Counted from the first letter of the stretch, positions 18,144 to 27,443 are shown. The stretch is 64,000 bases of DNA from Streptomyces sp. V2I9 (GCF_030817475.1 NZ_JAUSZJ010000002.1:2892001-2956000), one strand, 5' to 3'. Notes: generated by a model not told the origin, from the letters alone. Numbers and translations are program-made.

Positions 18144-20270
18144 TCAGCCCTCCGCGAGGGTGCTGCTGACGCGGGTGGAGCCGCCCTTCTCGTCGAGGGC
18201 GCGGGTGAACTCCTCCAGCGCCTCCAGCAGCAGCGCCGCGCCCCGGCGCACGACCGGGTCGCCCACCGGGGTCGTGCCGTCCTCCGTCGGCGTGGGCATG
18301 TCCCAGTGGGCCACCGCGTCGGCCACCGGCTGCCAGTCGGGCAGCCGCCGCTCCCGTACCGCCCTGGCGGCCTTCTCCGTCGCCCCGCGCAGCGCCTCGG
18401 CCAACTGGGCCGCGCCCGGAACGGGGTCGGCCGACCGGGACGGCAGATGCGCCTCCAGGACCATGGCGGACCGGCCGAGCTGGGCCAGCGCGTGCTGGGC
18501 GTCCGTGGCGGCGGCGCGGGAGATGCCCCGGTGGCGTACGGGTTCGTGCTGGGCGGTCGCCAGCGCCTCCTGCCACGCCACGCGGGCCTCGCGCGTGGCG
18601 ATCAGGGCGGCCCGGACGTCCTCGGCCTCCCGCGCGGCCGGGTCCGCGTACCGGTCGACCACCGCGGCCGCGTACCGGCCGTCCGCCACCAGCCACTCGG
18701 CCAGCCGCGTGCGCAGCCGGGGGGTCTCCCACGCCGGGTAGACGGCGTACGAGAACATCGCGAGGAGCCCGCCGACCAGTGTCAGCACGATGCGCTCGGT
18801 GACCGTCTGGGACCAGTCGCCCCCGGCCATGCCGAGCAGGAAGACGACGTAGGCGGAGACGCAGACCTGGCCGACCGCGTAGCCGGTGCGCATCAGCAGG
18901 TACATCAGCCCGGCGCAGACGACGGCGAGGAGCGCGGAGAGCCGGGCGCCGGGGTGGGCGGTCTGCACGATCGCGGTGGCCAGCCCGACCCCGATCAGGG
19001 TGCCGCCGAACCGGCCGGCGGCACGGGAGTACGTCTGCGAGAACTCGGGCCGCATCACCATCACGGCGGTCATCGGGGCCCAGTAGCCGTGGCCGAGGGG
19101 GACGGCCTCGCCGACGAAGTACCCGGAGACGGCGACCACCGCGACCCGGATCGCGTGCCGCAGGATCGGGGAGCCGTGGTGCAGCTCGCGGCGCATCGCG
19201 GCCAGCACCACCGGGACGAGCTGCGGCAGGGTGGGCCGCTGCCGGGTGTCCGGGGCGAGATCGGTGGGGATGCCGCTGTCGGTGCCGGTGCCCTCCGCGA
19301 TCTCCAGGACGTCGTCGAGCAGCGCGGCGAGCCGGTCGGCGGCGCGGCGGGCGGGTCCGACGAGGATCACGTCGTTGTCGGGGGTCTTCAGCACGCCCAG
19401 GTCGGTGGCGGAGAGGTGGACCGGTTCGCCGGAGCGGACGGCCCGCGCTGCGGCGTCCAGGACCGATCCGGCCGCGCCCAGCAACTCGTTCACCCACAGC
19501 CGCTCCAGGCCGTCGCCGGGCACCCCCATCGCCGGGTCCGCGAGCGAGGCCAGCACCGGGCGCAGCCGCTCGGCCACGCCCCTGGCCCCGTGCAGTTCGG
19601 CGGGGCGGCGGCGGGCCTGGCGCGGGGTGACGGCGGCGGCGCTGCGGGCGGTCATCAGGGGCAGCGGATCGAAGGGGGCGACCGGGTCGTGGCGCAGCCG
19701 GCGGGCGTAGTCGGCCTCGGCGGCCAGGGCGTCGGCGAGCGCGTCGCGCTGCGCGCCCCATCTGCGGACCGGGAAGAGGACGATGAGTGCGGCCTGCACG
19801 AGGCCGCCGACGACGATCATCCCCGCGTGGGCCGCGGCGTCCTCGACGGAGGTGGGCAGGGTGATCGTCACCAGCATGATCGCGACATTGGACGCGGCGA
19901 TCATGCCGGCCGTGGGCCCCGCCGCCCAGGCGAGCCCGGCGAGGAAGGTCCACGCGCCGAGCAGGCAGAGGAACAGCACGACGTGCGCGCCGCTGACGTA
20001 GCCGACGAAGGTCGAGACGGCGAGGCTGGCGCCGGAGACCAGGGCGAGGACGGGGCGTGGCCGCCAGCTGCGCTGGAAGGTGGCGATGGCGGCCTGGAAC
20101 GCGCCGAACGCGGAGCTGGCCGCGATCTCCGGCCCGAACAGCACGAGGCTCGTGCCGACGACGAGGGCGAGACCGGCCGCACCGCGCAGGGCGATGAGGG
20201 GTTCCAGCCTCTGCCGCTCGATCTCCAGCCCCGAGCGGGCGGTCTCCTTCAGCGCCCGGAGCCAGCTCAT
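18144..20270 (-). CDS. FUSC family inner membrane protein (aromatic acid exporter-like)
   Basis: A 708-residue protein with two clusters of hydrophobic segments (about 25-165 and 370-510), each followed by a long soluble helical part. This is the FUSC/YccS-AaeB layout with a C-terminal second FUSC half. The second cluster begins HAIRVAVVAVSGYFVGEAVP and contains LGHGYWAPMTAVMVMRPEF, the typical FUSC repeat with conserved Trp and Pro. Family members are linked to efflux of aromatic acids or fusaric acid; the substrate here is unknown. It starts 37 nt after the end of the DUF2786 gene on the same strand. Confidence 0.87.
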   Translation of the reverse strand: MSWLRALKETARSGLEIERQRLEPLIALRGAAGLALVVGTSLVLFGPEIAASSAFGAFQAAIATFQRSWRPRPVLALVSGASLAVSTFVGYVSGAHVVLFLCLLGAWTFLAGLAWAAGPTAGMIAASNVAIMLVTITLPTSVEDAAAHAGMIVVGGLVQAALIVLFPVRRWGAQRDALADALAAEADYARRLRHDPVAPFDPLPLMTARSAAAVTPRQARRRPAELHGARGVAERLRPVLASLADPAMGVPGDGLERLWVNELLGAAGSVLDAAARAVRSGEPVHLSATDLGVLKTPDNDVILVGPARRAADRLAALLDDVLEIAEGTGTDSGIPTDLAPDTRQRPTLPQLVPVVLAAMRRELHHGSPILRHAIRVAVVAVSGYFVGEAVPLGHGYWAPMTAVMVMRPEFSQTYSRAAGRFGGTLIGVGLATAIVQTAHPGARLSALLAVVCAGLMYLLMRTGYAVGQVCVSAYVVFLLGMAGGDWSQTVTERIVLTLVGGLLAMFSYAVYPAWETPRLRTRLAEWLVADGRYAAAVVDRYADPAAREAEDVRAALIATREARVAWQEALATAQHEPVRHRGISRAAATDAQHALAQLGRSAMVLEAHLPSRSADPVPGAAQLAEALRGATEKAARAVRERRLPDWQPVADAVAHWDMPTPTEDGTTPVGDPVVRRGAALLLEALEEFTRALDEKGGSTRVSSTLAEG

Positions 20271-20306
20271 GGGCCGAGCCTAACCGCAAAATGCGACAAG
20301 TCGGCC

Positions 20307-21489
20307 TTACGCCATGATCTCGCCGTCCCGTCCGCCGGGTGAGCCGCTCCCGGAGCCGCCCATGCGGGCCCGGTCGGCGGCCTCGGTGCCCCGGGTCCAG
20401 CCGTCCAGGTCCGAGACCCCGCGCAGCCGGGTGGTCGTGGTCCTCGGGAACATCCGCTCGGCGGTGTCGGAGACCGCGACGTCCCGCGCGGCCAGAACGG
20501 GGAGCAGGCCGCCCGCCCCCGTCCGTACCGGTGTCCGCCTCCGCCGTGACCCGTTCGGCGTCGGCGGCCAGCCGTCCGCCGAGCCGTTGCGCGTACCCCA
20601 TCCAGAACGCCTGCCGGAAGGTCTTGGTCCGCTTGCGGCCCCCGGCGCGCCGGCCGGCCTCCGACCGGGTCATCGCGGTCGTCCCCTGGACCAGGAGGGA
20701 GGTGAACAGCAGCTCGACGGCCTCCAGGTCCGGTTCGAAGCCGACGACCGTGGAGAAGCCGAGGTCCTCGTTCCACACGGCCCGGCAGCGGTTGGCGGAG
20801 GAGACCGCGTCGAGCAGGACGGCCTTGGCGCTCTCGTACGGGGGCTCCACCCCGATCCGGCAGGCGCCCGGCGTCTCGCGGCTGTGCGTCCGGGCGGCGA
20901 GCAGGGCCTCGTCGATGGTGTGCCGGGCCATCAGCTCCTGCGCCTTGGTGGTCAGCGCCTCGGCCTCCTCCGGGAAGCCGGTCGCCTCCGCCTTCGCCAG
21001 CAGCGCCCGGATGCGGGTGAGCATGCGGGGCTCGTCGGCGGCGGGCGGCCGGTGCAGCCGGTCGGCGGCGGCTCCGGGCAGGGGCCCCGCGGGTTCGATG
21101 GCGGGCAGGCGCAGCAGCACCCGGTACAGCTCCAGCAGGTCGGCGGCGTAGCCGAACCGGTCGGGCCGGTTGCGCGGCACGGGCGGCGGCAGCTCGGCGA
21201 GCTGTCGCCGCCAGCGGGGCGGCAGCTCCGCGTACCGGGCGGTCTCGGCGGCGATCAGGGTCGCGGCCAGCGCGGCCCGCCGCCCGTCCAGCTCGCGGCG
21301 GACGTACCGGACCAGGTCGGCGGGGTGCCAGCCGCGCTCCCACGCCCGGCGGACGAACTCCTCGCCGCGCCGGTGCGCCTCCGCATCGGCGTCGGGGTCG
21401 GCGGCGAGGAGGGACGCGCCGGTGTCGAGGGCGGCGTCGCCCTCCGCGTAGAGGGCCGCCGCGCAGGCCCGGTCGGTCACGGATTCCAT
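20307..21489 (-). pseudogene. DUF2786 domain protein gene with an apparent +1 frameshift
   Basis: The 5' part (21489 down to about 20520) encodes a DUF2786 protein: ESVTDRACAAALYAEGDA at the start, and the domain core RIRALLAKAEATGFPEEAE with TKAQELMARHTID. At the C5 run 20516-20520 the frame breaks. One base fewer would continue into a frame reading GLLPVLAARDVAVSDTAE and then DLDGWTRGTEAADRA, ending at the TAA at 20307, which is the kind of C-terminus expected for this family. As written, the first frame runs on for about 800 codons through the FUSC gene without sense. Either a real mutation or a homopolymer sequencing error. Confidence 0.75.
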
Positions 21490-21597
21490 CCGGCCAAGGG
21501 TAGGCGGCGGCCGGGGCCCGTCGTCGGGCCGCACCGCCAGCTCGCGGGAGCGGCGGGTCGCGGGGCGTTGTCAGTGGCGGGTGCCAGACTCGCACCC

Positions 21598-23298
21598 ATG
21601 ACCGAACGGTGGGCGGTGGCGGCCGTGGACGGGGGCGGGGCGCTGCTCGCGCCGCTGGCCGGGGACGGCACGCCCGCCGGCCCCGTCGTCGCCGAGCCCG
21701 ACCTGGTCGAGGCGGTGCGCTCCCGCCCCGAGGTGGTGCGGTGGGTGTGGCGCTCGACCGCCGAGATCTACCCCCGGCTGCTGGCCGCCGGGGTCCGGGT
21801 CGAGCGGTGCTACGACATCGAGTGCGCCGAACTGCTGCTGCTCGGGCACGCCGGGCGGCTCGGGGAGCCCCGGTCCGCCGCCGCCGCGCTGGCCCGGCTG
21901 GACGCCGCGCCGGTGCCGCCGGACCCGCCCGCCCGGTCCGCCGAACCGGGCGCGCAGTCCTCCCTCTTCGAACCGCCGGCGGGGGCCGGGGTGCCGTTCG
22001 ACGGGCTCCTGCGGGTCTACGCGGACCAGGTGCGCCGGCACGACGCGGCGGAGCACCCGGACCGGATGCGGCTGCTCACCGCGTCGGAGTCGGCGGGCAT
22101 GCTGGTGGCCGCCGAGATGCACCGCGCCGGGCTGCCGTGGCGCGCCGACGTGCACCGGGAGGTGCTGGACGGGCTGCTGGGCGAGCGGTACGCGGGCGGC
22201 GGCGAGCCCCGCAGACTGGCCGAGCTGGCGGACCAGGTCTCGGCGGCCTTCGGCAGGAGGGTCCGCCCCGATCTGCCCGCCGACGTGGTGAAGGCGTTCG
22301 CGCAAGCCGGGATGCCGGTGAGGTCGACCCGGCGGTGGGAGCTGGCGGAGCTGGACCATCCGGCGGTCGAGCCGCTGATCGCGTACAAGAAGCTGTACCG
22401 GATCTGGACCGCACACGGCTGGTCCTGGCTCCAGGACTGGGTGCGCGACGGCCGCTTCCGCCCGGAGTACCAGCCGGGCGGCACGGTCAGCGGCCGCTGG
22501 ACGACCAACGGCGGCGGGGCCCTCCAGATCCCCAAGGTGATCCGGCAGGCCGTCGTCGCGGACGAGGGCTGGCGGCTCGTCGTCGCCGACGCCGACCAGA
22601 TGGAGCCCCGTGTGCTGGCGGCGATCTCCCGCGACCGGGGGCTGATGGAGGTGGCCGGTCACGACGGCGACCTCTACAAGGCCCTCTCCGACCGGGCGTT
22701 CTCCGGCGACCGCGACCACGCCAAGCTGGCGCTGCTCGGGGCGATCTACGGCCAGACCTCCGGGGACGGGCTGAAGAACCTGGCCGCGCTGCGCCGCCGC
22801 TTCCCGCTGGCCGTCGCGTACGTGGACGACGCGGCGCGGGCGGGCGAGGAGGGGCGCGTCGTGCGGACCTGGCTCGGCCGCACCAGCCCGCCGGTCGTCT
22901 CGGCGGGCCAGGACGAGGAGGCGGGCATCCCCCAGGAGGACCCCGAAGGCTCCGGGGACGCCGGGGGCGCCGGGACCGGGTCCGGGTCCGCGGGCGGTAC
23001 GGCACGGGCGCGGGGGCGCTTCACCCGTAACTTCGTGGTGCAGGGCAGCGCGGCCGACTGGGCGCTGCTGCTCCTGGCCGCTCTGCGCCGGTCGCTCCAC
23101 GAGCAGGGGTTGCGGGCCCGATTGGTGTTCTTCCAGCACGACGAGGTGATCGTCCACTGCCCGGCCGAGGAGAGCCCCGCCGTCGTCGAGGCGATCCGCG
23201 CGGCGGGCGAACTGGCCGGACGGACGGCCTTCGGGCGGACGCCGGTGCGGTTCCCCTTCACGACGGCGGTGGTGGAGCGGTACGCGGACGCGAAGTGA
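21598..23298 (+). CDS. family A DNA polymerase-like protein (bifunctional 3'-5' exonuclease/DNA polymerase type)
   Basis: A 566-residue homologue of DNA polymerase I lacking the N-terminal 5' nuclease domain. Motif A appears as VVADADQMEPR, motif B as AKLALLGAIYGQTSG, and motif C as FQHDEVIVHC, so polymerase catalytic residues are retained. The region before residue 170 is a degenerate exonuclease-like domain with no convincing DxE signature. A Gly/Glu-rich insert (about 440-475) separates motifs B and C. Such shorter PolI-like proteins occur in actinomycetes beside the main PolA, and their in vivo role is not settled. ATG at 21598; the open frame reaches further upstream, antisense to the DUF2786 gene. 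Confidence 0.87.
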   Translation: MTERWAVAAVDGGGALLAPLAGDGTPAGPVVAEPDLVEAVRSRPEVVRWVWRSTAEIYPRLLAAGVRVERCYDIECAELLLLGHAGRLGEPRSAAAALARLDAAPVPPDPPARSAEPGAQSSLFEPPAGAGVPFDGLLRVYADQVRRHDAAEHPDRMRLLTASESAGMLVAAEMHRAGLPWRADVHREVLDGLLGERYAGGGEPRRLAELADQVSAAFGRRVRPDLPADVVKAFAQAGMPVRSTRRWELAELDHPAVEPLIAYKKLYRIWTAHGWSWLQDWVRDGRFRPEYQPGGTVSGRWTTNGGGALQIPKVIRQAVVADEGWRLVVADADQMEPRVLAAISRDRGLMEVAGHDGDLYKALSDRAFSGDRDHAKLALLGAIYGQTSGDGLKNLAALRRRFPLAVAYVDDAARAGEEGRVVRTWLGRTSPPVVSAGQDEEAGIPQEDPEGSGDAGGAGTGSGSAGGTARARGRFTRNFVVQGSAADWALLLLAALRRSLHEQGLRARLVFFQHDEVIVHCPAEESPAVVEAIRAAGELAGRTAFGRTPVRFPFTTAVVERYADAK

Positions 23299-23404
23299 TC
23301 GGGCCGCACGCGGGGTGCGCCCGGGAGCGCGAGAAGCGCCCCGCTCACGCGCCGGACGGCGTGAACGGGGCGCGGGCGGTGGTGCGCTCGCTGTCTCTCC
23401 TCGT

Positions 23405-24280
23405 CTACCCGCGTTCCCACAACGCGGGGACGTTCGGCGGCTCCCAGCCCGAGATGGCCTGGTGCGCCTGAAGACAGCGGTAGGCGACCCCGCCGTAGGT
23501 CACGCGGTCGCCCGCGCGGTAGGAGGTGCCGGCGGCCCAGCTGGTCCCCGGCTCGGTGGGTGGGTCGGTGGGCGGATCGGTCGGCTTGGGCGTCTGGGCG
23601 ACGTCCAGGACGAAGTCGAAGGAGCCCTGGCGTCCGTTGCCGACGTTGCGGACGTTCATCAGCAGCCGCGGGTCGAACAGCGCGTCGGTGTTGTTGCGCG
23701 GCTCGTTCGGGAAGTACAGCTGCGTGGTGAGGATGCGCCCGCCGGGCGCCTGCGCCTTCACGTGGATGTGGCGCGTACGGCCCGGATAGAGACCCGGCAC
23801 GATGGTGGTGAGGCTGAACGAGCCGTCCGCGCCGGTGAGTTGATGCCCCCGGAAGTTGAACTGGGCCATGTCGTAAGCCCCGTTCGTGTCCGCCTGCCAG
23901 AAGTCGAGCAGGGCCCCGGAGATGGGACGGCAGGCCCGGCCGAAGACGTAGCCGCTCACGGTGAGCGGGACGCCGGGGGTGTTCGGGGTCACCAGACTGG
24001 TGCGGCGGGGTGAGTTGGGCTTGAAGTACGGCCCCTCCATCTGCGGCGGCGTCGGGTCGTCGCCGTCGTCGCACTCCGGGGTGAGGGCCAGGGGCCCGTT
24101 CCCGGTGGAGGCGGCGTCCCGCGCGAGCGCGACGCCTCCTCCGGCGAGGAGGGGGACCGCGCTCGCGACGAGCGCTGCCTTCAGGAGACCCTTGCGGCTG
24201 ATCTGCCGCCGGTCTCCCGGCGCCTCCTCGGAGGCGCTCGGGTCGTGGGGGGCGGGGTGGTTGTCCCTGCGTGGGGTCAT
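23405..24280 (-). CDS. secreted intradiol ring-cleavage dioxygenase with C-terminal chitin-binding module
   Basis: A 291-residue exported enzyme. The N-terminus has a Tat-like signal (RRQISRKGLLKAAL followed by a hydrophobic run to about 53). The intradiol dioxygenase fold spans about 70-220 with the non-heme Fe(III) ligands Y136, Y165, H171 and H173 (GLYPGRTRHIH). A TDPPTDPPTEP linker leads to a CBM5/12-type module (about 248-290) with W, YGG and YRCLQAH. An extracellular homologue from a cellulolytic Streptomyces (SirexAA-E) cleaves catechols and has this architecture. It likely attacks lignin- or insect-derived catechols while bound to polysaccharide. Confidence 0.92.
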   Translation of the reverse strand: MTPRRDNHPAPHDPSASEEAPGDRRQISRKGLLKAALVASAVPLLAGGGVALARDAASTGNGPLALTPECDDGDDPTPPQMEGPYFKPNSPRRTSLVTPNTPGVPLTVSGYVFGRACRPISGALLDFWQADTNGAYDMAQFNFRGHQLTGADGSFSLTTIVPGLYPGRTRHIHVKAQAPGGRILTTQLYFPNEPRNNTDALFDPRLLMNVRNVGNGRQGSFDFVLDVAQTPKPTDPPTDPPTEPGTSWAAGTSYRAGDRVTYGGVAYRCLQAHQAISGWEPPNVPALWERG

Positions 24281-24339
24281 GACGGTTTCCTCGGAGTCCT
24301 CGGGGGGCCTCGGCGCGGGGAGGCGGGAGGCGGAGAGGT

Positions 24340-24500
24340 TCAGGAGGCACTGCCCGGCGGGCGGACCGTGCCGGTCGCGGCCGGTGCCGATCGGTCCTGG
24401 CTGGTCCCGGTCGGTCCTGGTCGGGCCCGGTCGCCCCGGACCCGTCCCGGTCGGTGCCGGTCCCGGTCCGGGCTGCTCCCGGTCGTACCGTTCGGGCCGG
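24340..24500. repeat. degenerate GGTC-rich repeat region between two secreted-enzyme genes
   Basis: About 160 nt built of imperfect copies of units such as CCGGTCGGTCCTGG and CGGTCGGTGCCGG. It lies between the streptogrisin stop and the dioxygenase start. It is low-complexity, contains no open gene, and could have grown by slippage. The shared GGTCGG core also forms the DNA of the TDPP linkers on both sides. Confidence 0.6.
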
Positions 24501-25880
24501 TCAGACCCGCTGCCAGAGCGCGGGAACGGCGTCCGGCGTCCAGCCGGGCTGCGCCGTGTGCGCCTGGAGACAGCGGTAGGTGGCGCCTCCGTACGTCACC
24601 GTGGCTCCGGCGGCGTACGCGGTGCCGGCCGCCCAGGTGCCGCCCGGCGGGTCGGTGGGCGGGTCGGTCGGCGGGTCGGTGGGCGGGTCCGTCGGCGTAC
24701 CGCTGGTGACCAGGGTCAGCCCGTACGCCTGGAGCAGCGGGTTGAGCGGCTGGAAGTACGTCGTGCCGCCGGAGGAGCAGTTGCCCGAGCCGCCGGAGGT
24801 GACGCCCTGCGCCTGGCTGCCGGAGATGTACGAGCCCCCGGAGTCGCCCGGTTCGGCGCAGACGCTGGTGCGGGTCACGCCGGAGATGGTGCCCTCCGGG
24901 TAGGTGACGCTGGTGTTGAGCTGCTGGATGGTGCCGCAGTGCCAGCCCGTGGTGGAGCCGGAGCGGCAGACCGAGGCGCCGACGACGGCCGCGGTGGAGC
25001 CGGTGACGGTGACGTCACCCCGCCCGTAGCCGTTCACCAGCGGACGCGGGGTCCAGTTGGCGTTGGTGGCGACCCAGGCGTAGTCGCGGCCGGGGAACGT
25101 GGAGCCCTGGAAGGTGCCCTGGGCCTGCTGGTTGAAGCCGTTGGTGGTCGTGCCGACCCGGCCGCAGTGGCCGGCCGTGGCGAAGCCGTTCTGCGTGCCG
25201 CGCTTGACCGGGAAGCCGATGGAACAGCGGCCGGAGCCGTTCATGTAGTACGCGTCGCCGCCCCGCAGGTCCGCGAAGGTGCGCGGCCGTTCGGCGGACC
25301 GGACGACCGTGACGAGGGAGCCGTCGGCCTTCGCCGCCTTGACGAACGCCGTTCCGGCCGCGGTGCTCGCGGCGTTCACGACGACCCGGTTGGCCGCGAC
25401 GTCGACGTACCAGACGGGCACGTCCTTCGGGGCCGTGCGGAGCGCGGCCCGGTCGAGGGCGCCCTTGACCCCTTCGAGCCGGTCCAGGCTGTGGCCGACG
25501 ACCTCGGCGCGCGCCCCGGCGTCGGTGATGCGGGCGGCCTCGGAGGCGTCGGTGGTGGAGACGGTCAGCGCCGCCTTCTCGCCGCTGACCCGTGCTCCGG
25601 CGAAGCTGGCGCCGAGGGACTTCTCCAGTCCGGCGGCGACGGCGGCGGCCCGGTGCTCGGCGGCTATCCGGCTCCGGGCGTCGTCCGCGTCGAGGCCGAG
25701 GTCGCGCTCCATGGCGGCCAGCAGTCCGGGCGACAGGCCGTCGGCCGACACCGGCGGGGCGGTGGTGCCCGCGGGACCTGCGGACGCCACGCCGGTCAGC
25801 CCGGCGAGGGCGAGCGCGCCCACGGCCACCGTGGCGGTGCCGGCGACGAGGGCGCGTCTGCGGAGCGTGGTTCTCTCCAC
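24501..25880 (-). CDS. sprC: streptogrisin-type secreted serine protease with chitin-binding module
   Basis: A 459-residue S1E (alpha-lytic protease/streptogrisin) preproprotease. It shows a signal peptide (1-34, cut near ASAGPAG), a long propeptide with the alpha-lytic pro-domain (about 50-200), and a catalytic domain with the triad H238 (ATAGHCG), D266 (GRDYAWV) and S347 (EPGDSGGS) plus paired cysteines. Then come four TDPP repeats and a CBM5/12 module to the end. This is the layout of streptogrisin C, a secreted protease that acts on chitin-bound protein. GTG at 25880 has AAGGAGA 5 nt upstream, which decides the start over the far longer open frame. Confidence 0.92.
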   Translation of the reverse strand: MERTTLRRRALVAGTATVAVGALALAGLTGVASAGPAGTTAPPVSADGLSPGLLAAMERDLGLDADDARSRIAAEHRAAAVAAGLEKSLGASFAGARVSGEKAALTVSTTDASEAARITDAGARAEVVGHSLDRLEGVKGALDRAALRTAPKDVPVWYVDVAANRVVVNAASTAAGTAFVKAAKADGSLVTVVRSAERPRTFADLRGGDAYYMNGSGRCSIGFPVKRGTQNGFATAGHCGRVGTTTNGFNQQAQGTFQGSTFPGRDYAWVATNANWTPRPLVNGYGRGDVTVTGSTAAVVGASVCRSGSTTGWHCGTIQQLNTSVTYPEGTISGVTRTSVCAEPGDSGGSYISGSQAQGVTSGGSGNCSSGGTTYFQPLNPLLQAYGLTLVTSGTPTDPPTDPPTDPPTDPPGGTWAAGTAYAAGATVTYGGATYRCLQAHTAQPGWTPDAVPALWQRV

Positions 25881-26196
25881 GTGACTCTCCTTGTTCAGGG
25901 GGTGTCCTGATCCGGCGGGGGGTTGGTCCGGACCAGGGAATTGCCGAAACCGTAGCGGCGGTGGCACCCCGCGCAGGAGATCCCGTTCACCCCCCTCCCC
26001 CGGCGTTATGGGGCCGCGCGGCGCGCGCTTCCCGGCGTCATGGGGCCGCGCGGCACGCGCTTCCGGCCACCGCTGCGGGGACGCCCGCCAGGTTCCGGCC
26101 ACGGCGCCGACGGGTGCGCGGCCGATTCCGGGGGCCGGGCGGGGGACGGGGGAAGCCGTCTCCCGTTCGGCGGGACGTCCGGGTAGGTTCGCCCTC
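25881..26196. other. 316-nt divergent intergenic region
   Basis: Lies between the protease gene (minus) and the kinase-like gene (plus). Next to the protease are its Shine-Dalgarno and presumably its promoter. Nearer the kinase is a 32-bp tandem duplication (listed separately). I see no further gene or clear operator. Confidence 0.5.
26000..26063. repeat. 32-bp tandem duplication
   Basis: Two adjacent copies (26000-26031 and 26032-26063) differing at two positions, each containing ATGGGGCCGCGCGGC. It lies upstream of the kinase-like gene, in non-coding DNA. Confidence 0.8.
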
Positions 26197-26877
26197 ATGC
26201 ACACAGGCCAACTTCTGGGCTCGGGACGCACCGCCGACGTGTACGCACTCGACGGCTCCTGGGTCCTTCGCCGTTACCGGGACCGCGCCGACACCACGGA
26301 GGAGCTGGCCGTGATGGCGTACGTGGGCGCCTTCGGGTTCCCCGTACCGCGCATCGGCCCGCCCGCCGAGGGGGCCCGCCCGACGGACCTGGTGCTCCAG
26401 CGGCTGAACGGGCCGACCCTGGCCGAGGCGCTGCTGGCGGGGCGGCTGGGGGCGGCCGAGGCGGCGGCACTGCTCGCCCGGCTGCTGCGCGAACTCCACG
26501 CGATACCCCCGCGGGTCTCGGCCGATCCGGAGGACTGCGTGCTCCACCTGGACCTGCGCCCGGAGAACGTGGTGCTGACGGAGGCCGGCGCGGTGGTCGT
26601 CGACTGGTCCACCGCCGCGGAGGGCCCGCCCGGTCTCGACCGGGCGATGTCGGCGCTGGCGCTGGCGCGGACCGCGCTCGACCCGGCGCACCCGGCCGGG
26701 GCCGGCGTACGGCCCCTGCTGGCGGCGCTCCTCACCGAACTGGCCGACGACGGCGGTGCGCCACCCGCGGACCTGGCCCTGGCCCGCACCCGCCAGGAGG
26801 CGAACCCGCACCTCACGGAGGCGGAACGGTCCGCCCTGGGCCGGGCGGTGGCCCTGGTCATCAGCTGCACGCCGTAG
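26197..26877 (+). CDS. aminoglycoside phosphotransferase/choline kinase-like protein
   Basis: A 226-residue small protein-kinase-fold enzyme. It opens with a glycine-rich GSGRTADVYALDGSWVLRRY segment that carries the ATP-binding loop and the conserved Lys/Arg position. The catalytic loop is LHLDLRPENVVL (HxDxxxxN), and the metal-binding Asp is seen in VVVDWSTA. The substrate is unknown; members phosphorylate antibiotics, choline or small metabolites. It is shorter than typical APH enzymes. ATG at 26197 is the first start before the conserved glycine loop. No neighbour suggests a pathway. Confidence 0.82.
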   Translation: MHTGQLLGSGRTADVYALDGSWVLRRYRDRADTTEELAVMAYVGAFGFPVPRIGPPAEGARPTDLVLQRLNGPTLAEALLAGRLGAAEAAALLARLLRELHAIPPRVSADPEDCVLHLDLRPENVVLTEAGAVVVDWSTAAEGPPGLDRAMSALALARTALDPAHPAGAGVRPLLAALLTELADDGGAPPADLALARTRQEANPHLTEAERSALGRAVALVISCTP

Positions 26878-27068
26878 CGGCCCCTGTCCGCCGCGCCGGG
26901 GTTCCCGGCGGCGTCCCGCCCGCCCGGCGTGGACCGGGGCCTCCCGGCGGACCCCGTCGACGCGGCCCCCGCGCCGGAGTTCGCGCGACGTGCACCGGCC
27001 GGGTGCCGCGATCCTTGTCCGCCGGACGCTCCTGCCGTGCCCGCCGCCGGGACCACGGCGGCCCCCTC

Positions 27069-27443
27069 TCAGCGCCGGCCCCGCCTCGCGTCCCGTACCC
27101 GCCGCAGCCGGTTCACCGTCACCGGGTCCTCCCGCAGCGCCCGCTCGTCGTCGATCAGCGCGTTCAGCTGCTGGTAGAAGCGGACCGGCGAGATGCCCAG
27201 CTCCTCGCGGATCGCCCGCTCCTTGGCGCCGGGCCCCGCCCAGGACCGACGCTCCAGGGCCAGCAGCGCCCGGTCCCGTGCGGACAGCTCACCGGGGCCG
27301 GGCGCGGACCGCGCGGCCTCGCCACCGGAGCCCTCGGGGCGCGAGGGCCCGGGGCCGGGGTTCTCCGGCTCGGGGCTCCCGGGCGCGGGATGCTCGGGGG
27401 CGCGGCTCTCGGGGCCGGGGTGCTCGGGGCCGGGGGCGGTCAT
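27069..27443 (-). CDS. DUF3263 domain protein
   Basis: A 124-residue protein. The N-terminal 55 residues are a Pro/Gly/Glu-rich low-complexity region (repeated PGPE, APEHP). The C-terminal part is the DUF3263 domain with LSARDRALLALERRSW, AIREELGISPVRFYQQLNALI and a basic tail RLRRVRDARRGRR. The helical pattern resembles a small DNA-binding protein, but the function is unknown. ATG at 27443 is chosen; a GTG at 27473 is also in frame and neither has a good Shine-Dalgarno. It is 58 nt upstream of nothing on its strand and convergent with the kinase-like gene. Confidence 0.75.
   Translation of the reverse strand: MTAPGPEHPGPESRAPEHPAPGSPEPENPGPGPSRPEGSGGEAARSAPGPGELSARDRALLALERRSWAGPGAKERAIREELGISPVRFYQQLNALIDDERALREDPVTVNRLRRVRDARRGRR

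Noticed and set aside
24340..24500. GGTC motifs as DasR dre sites
   Set aside because: They lack the TGGTC-N-AGACC palindrome; the stretch is a simple repeat.
24501..26231. Longer start for the streptogrisin gene up to 26231
   Set aside because: The extra 117 codons precede a clear signal peptide and lack a Shine-Dalgarno, whereas AAGGAGA stands before GTG 25880.
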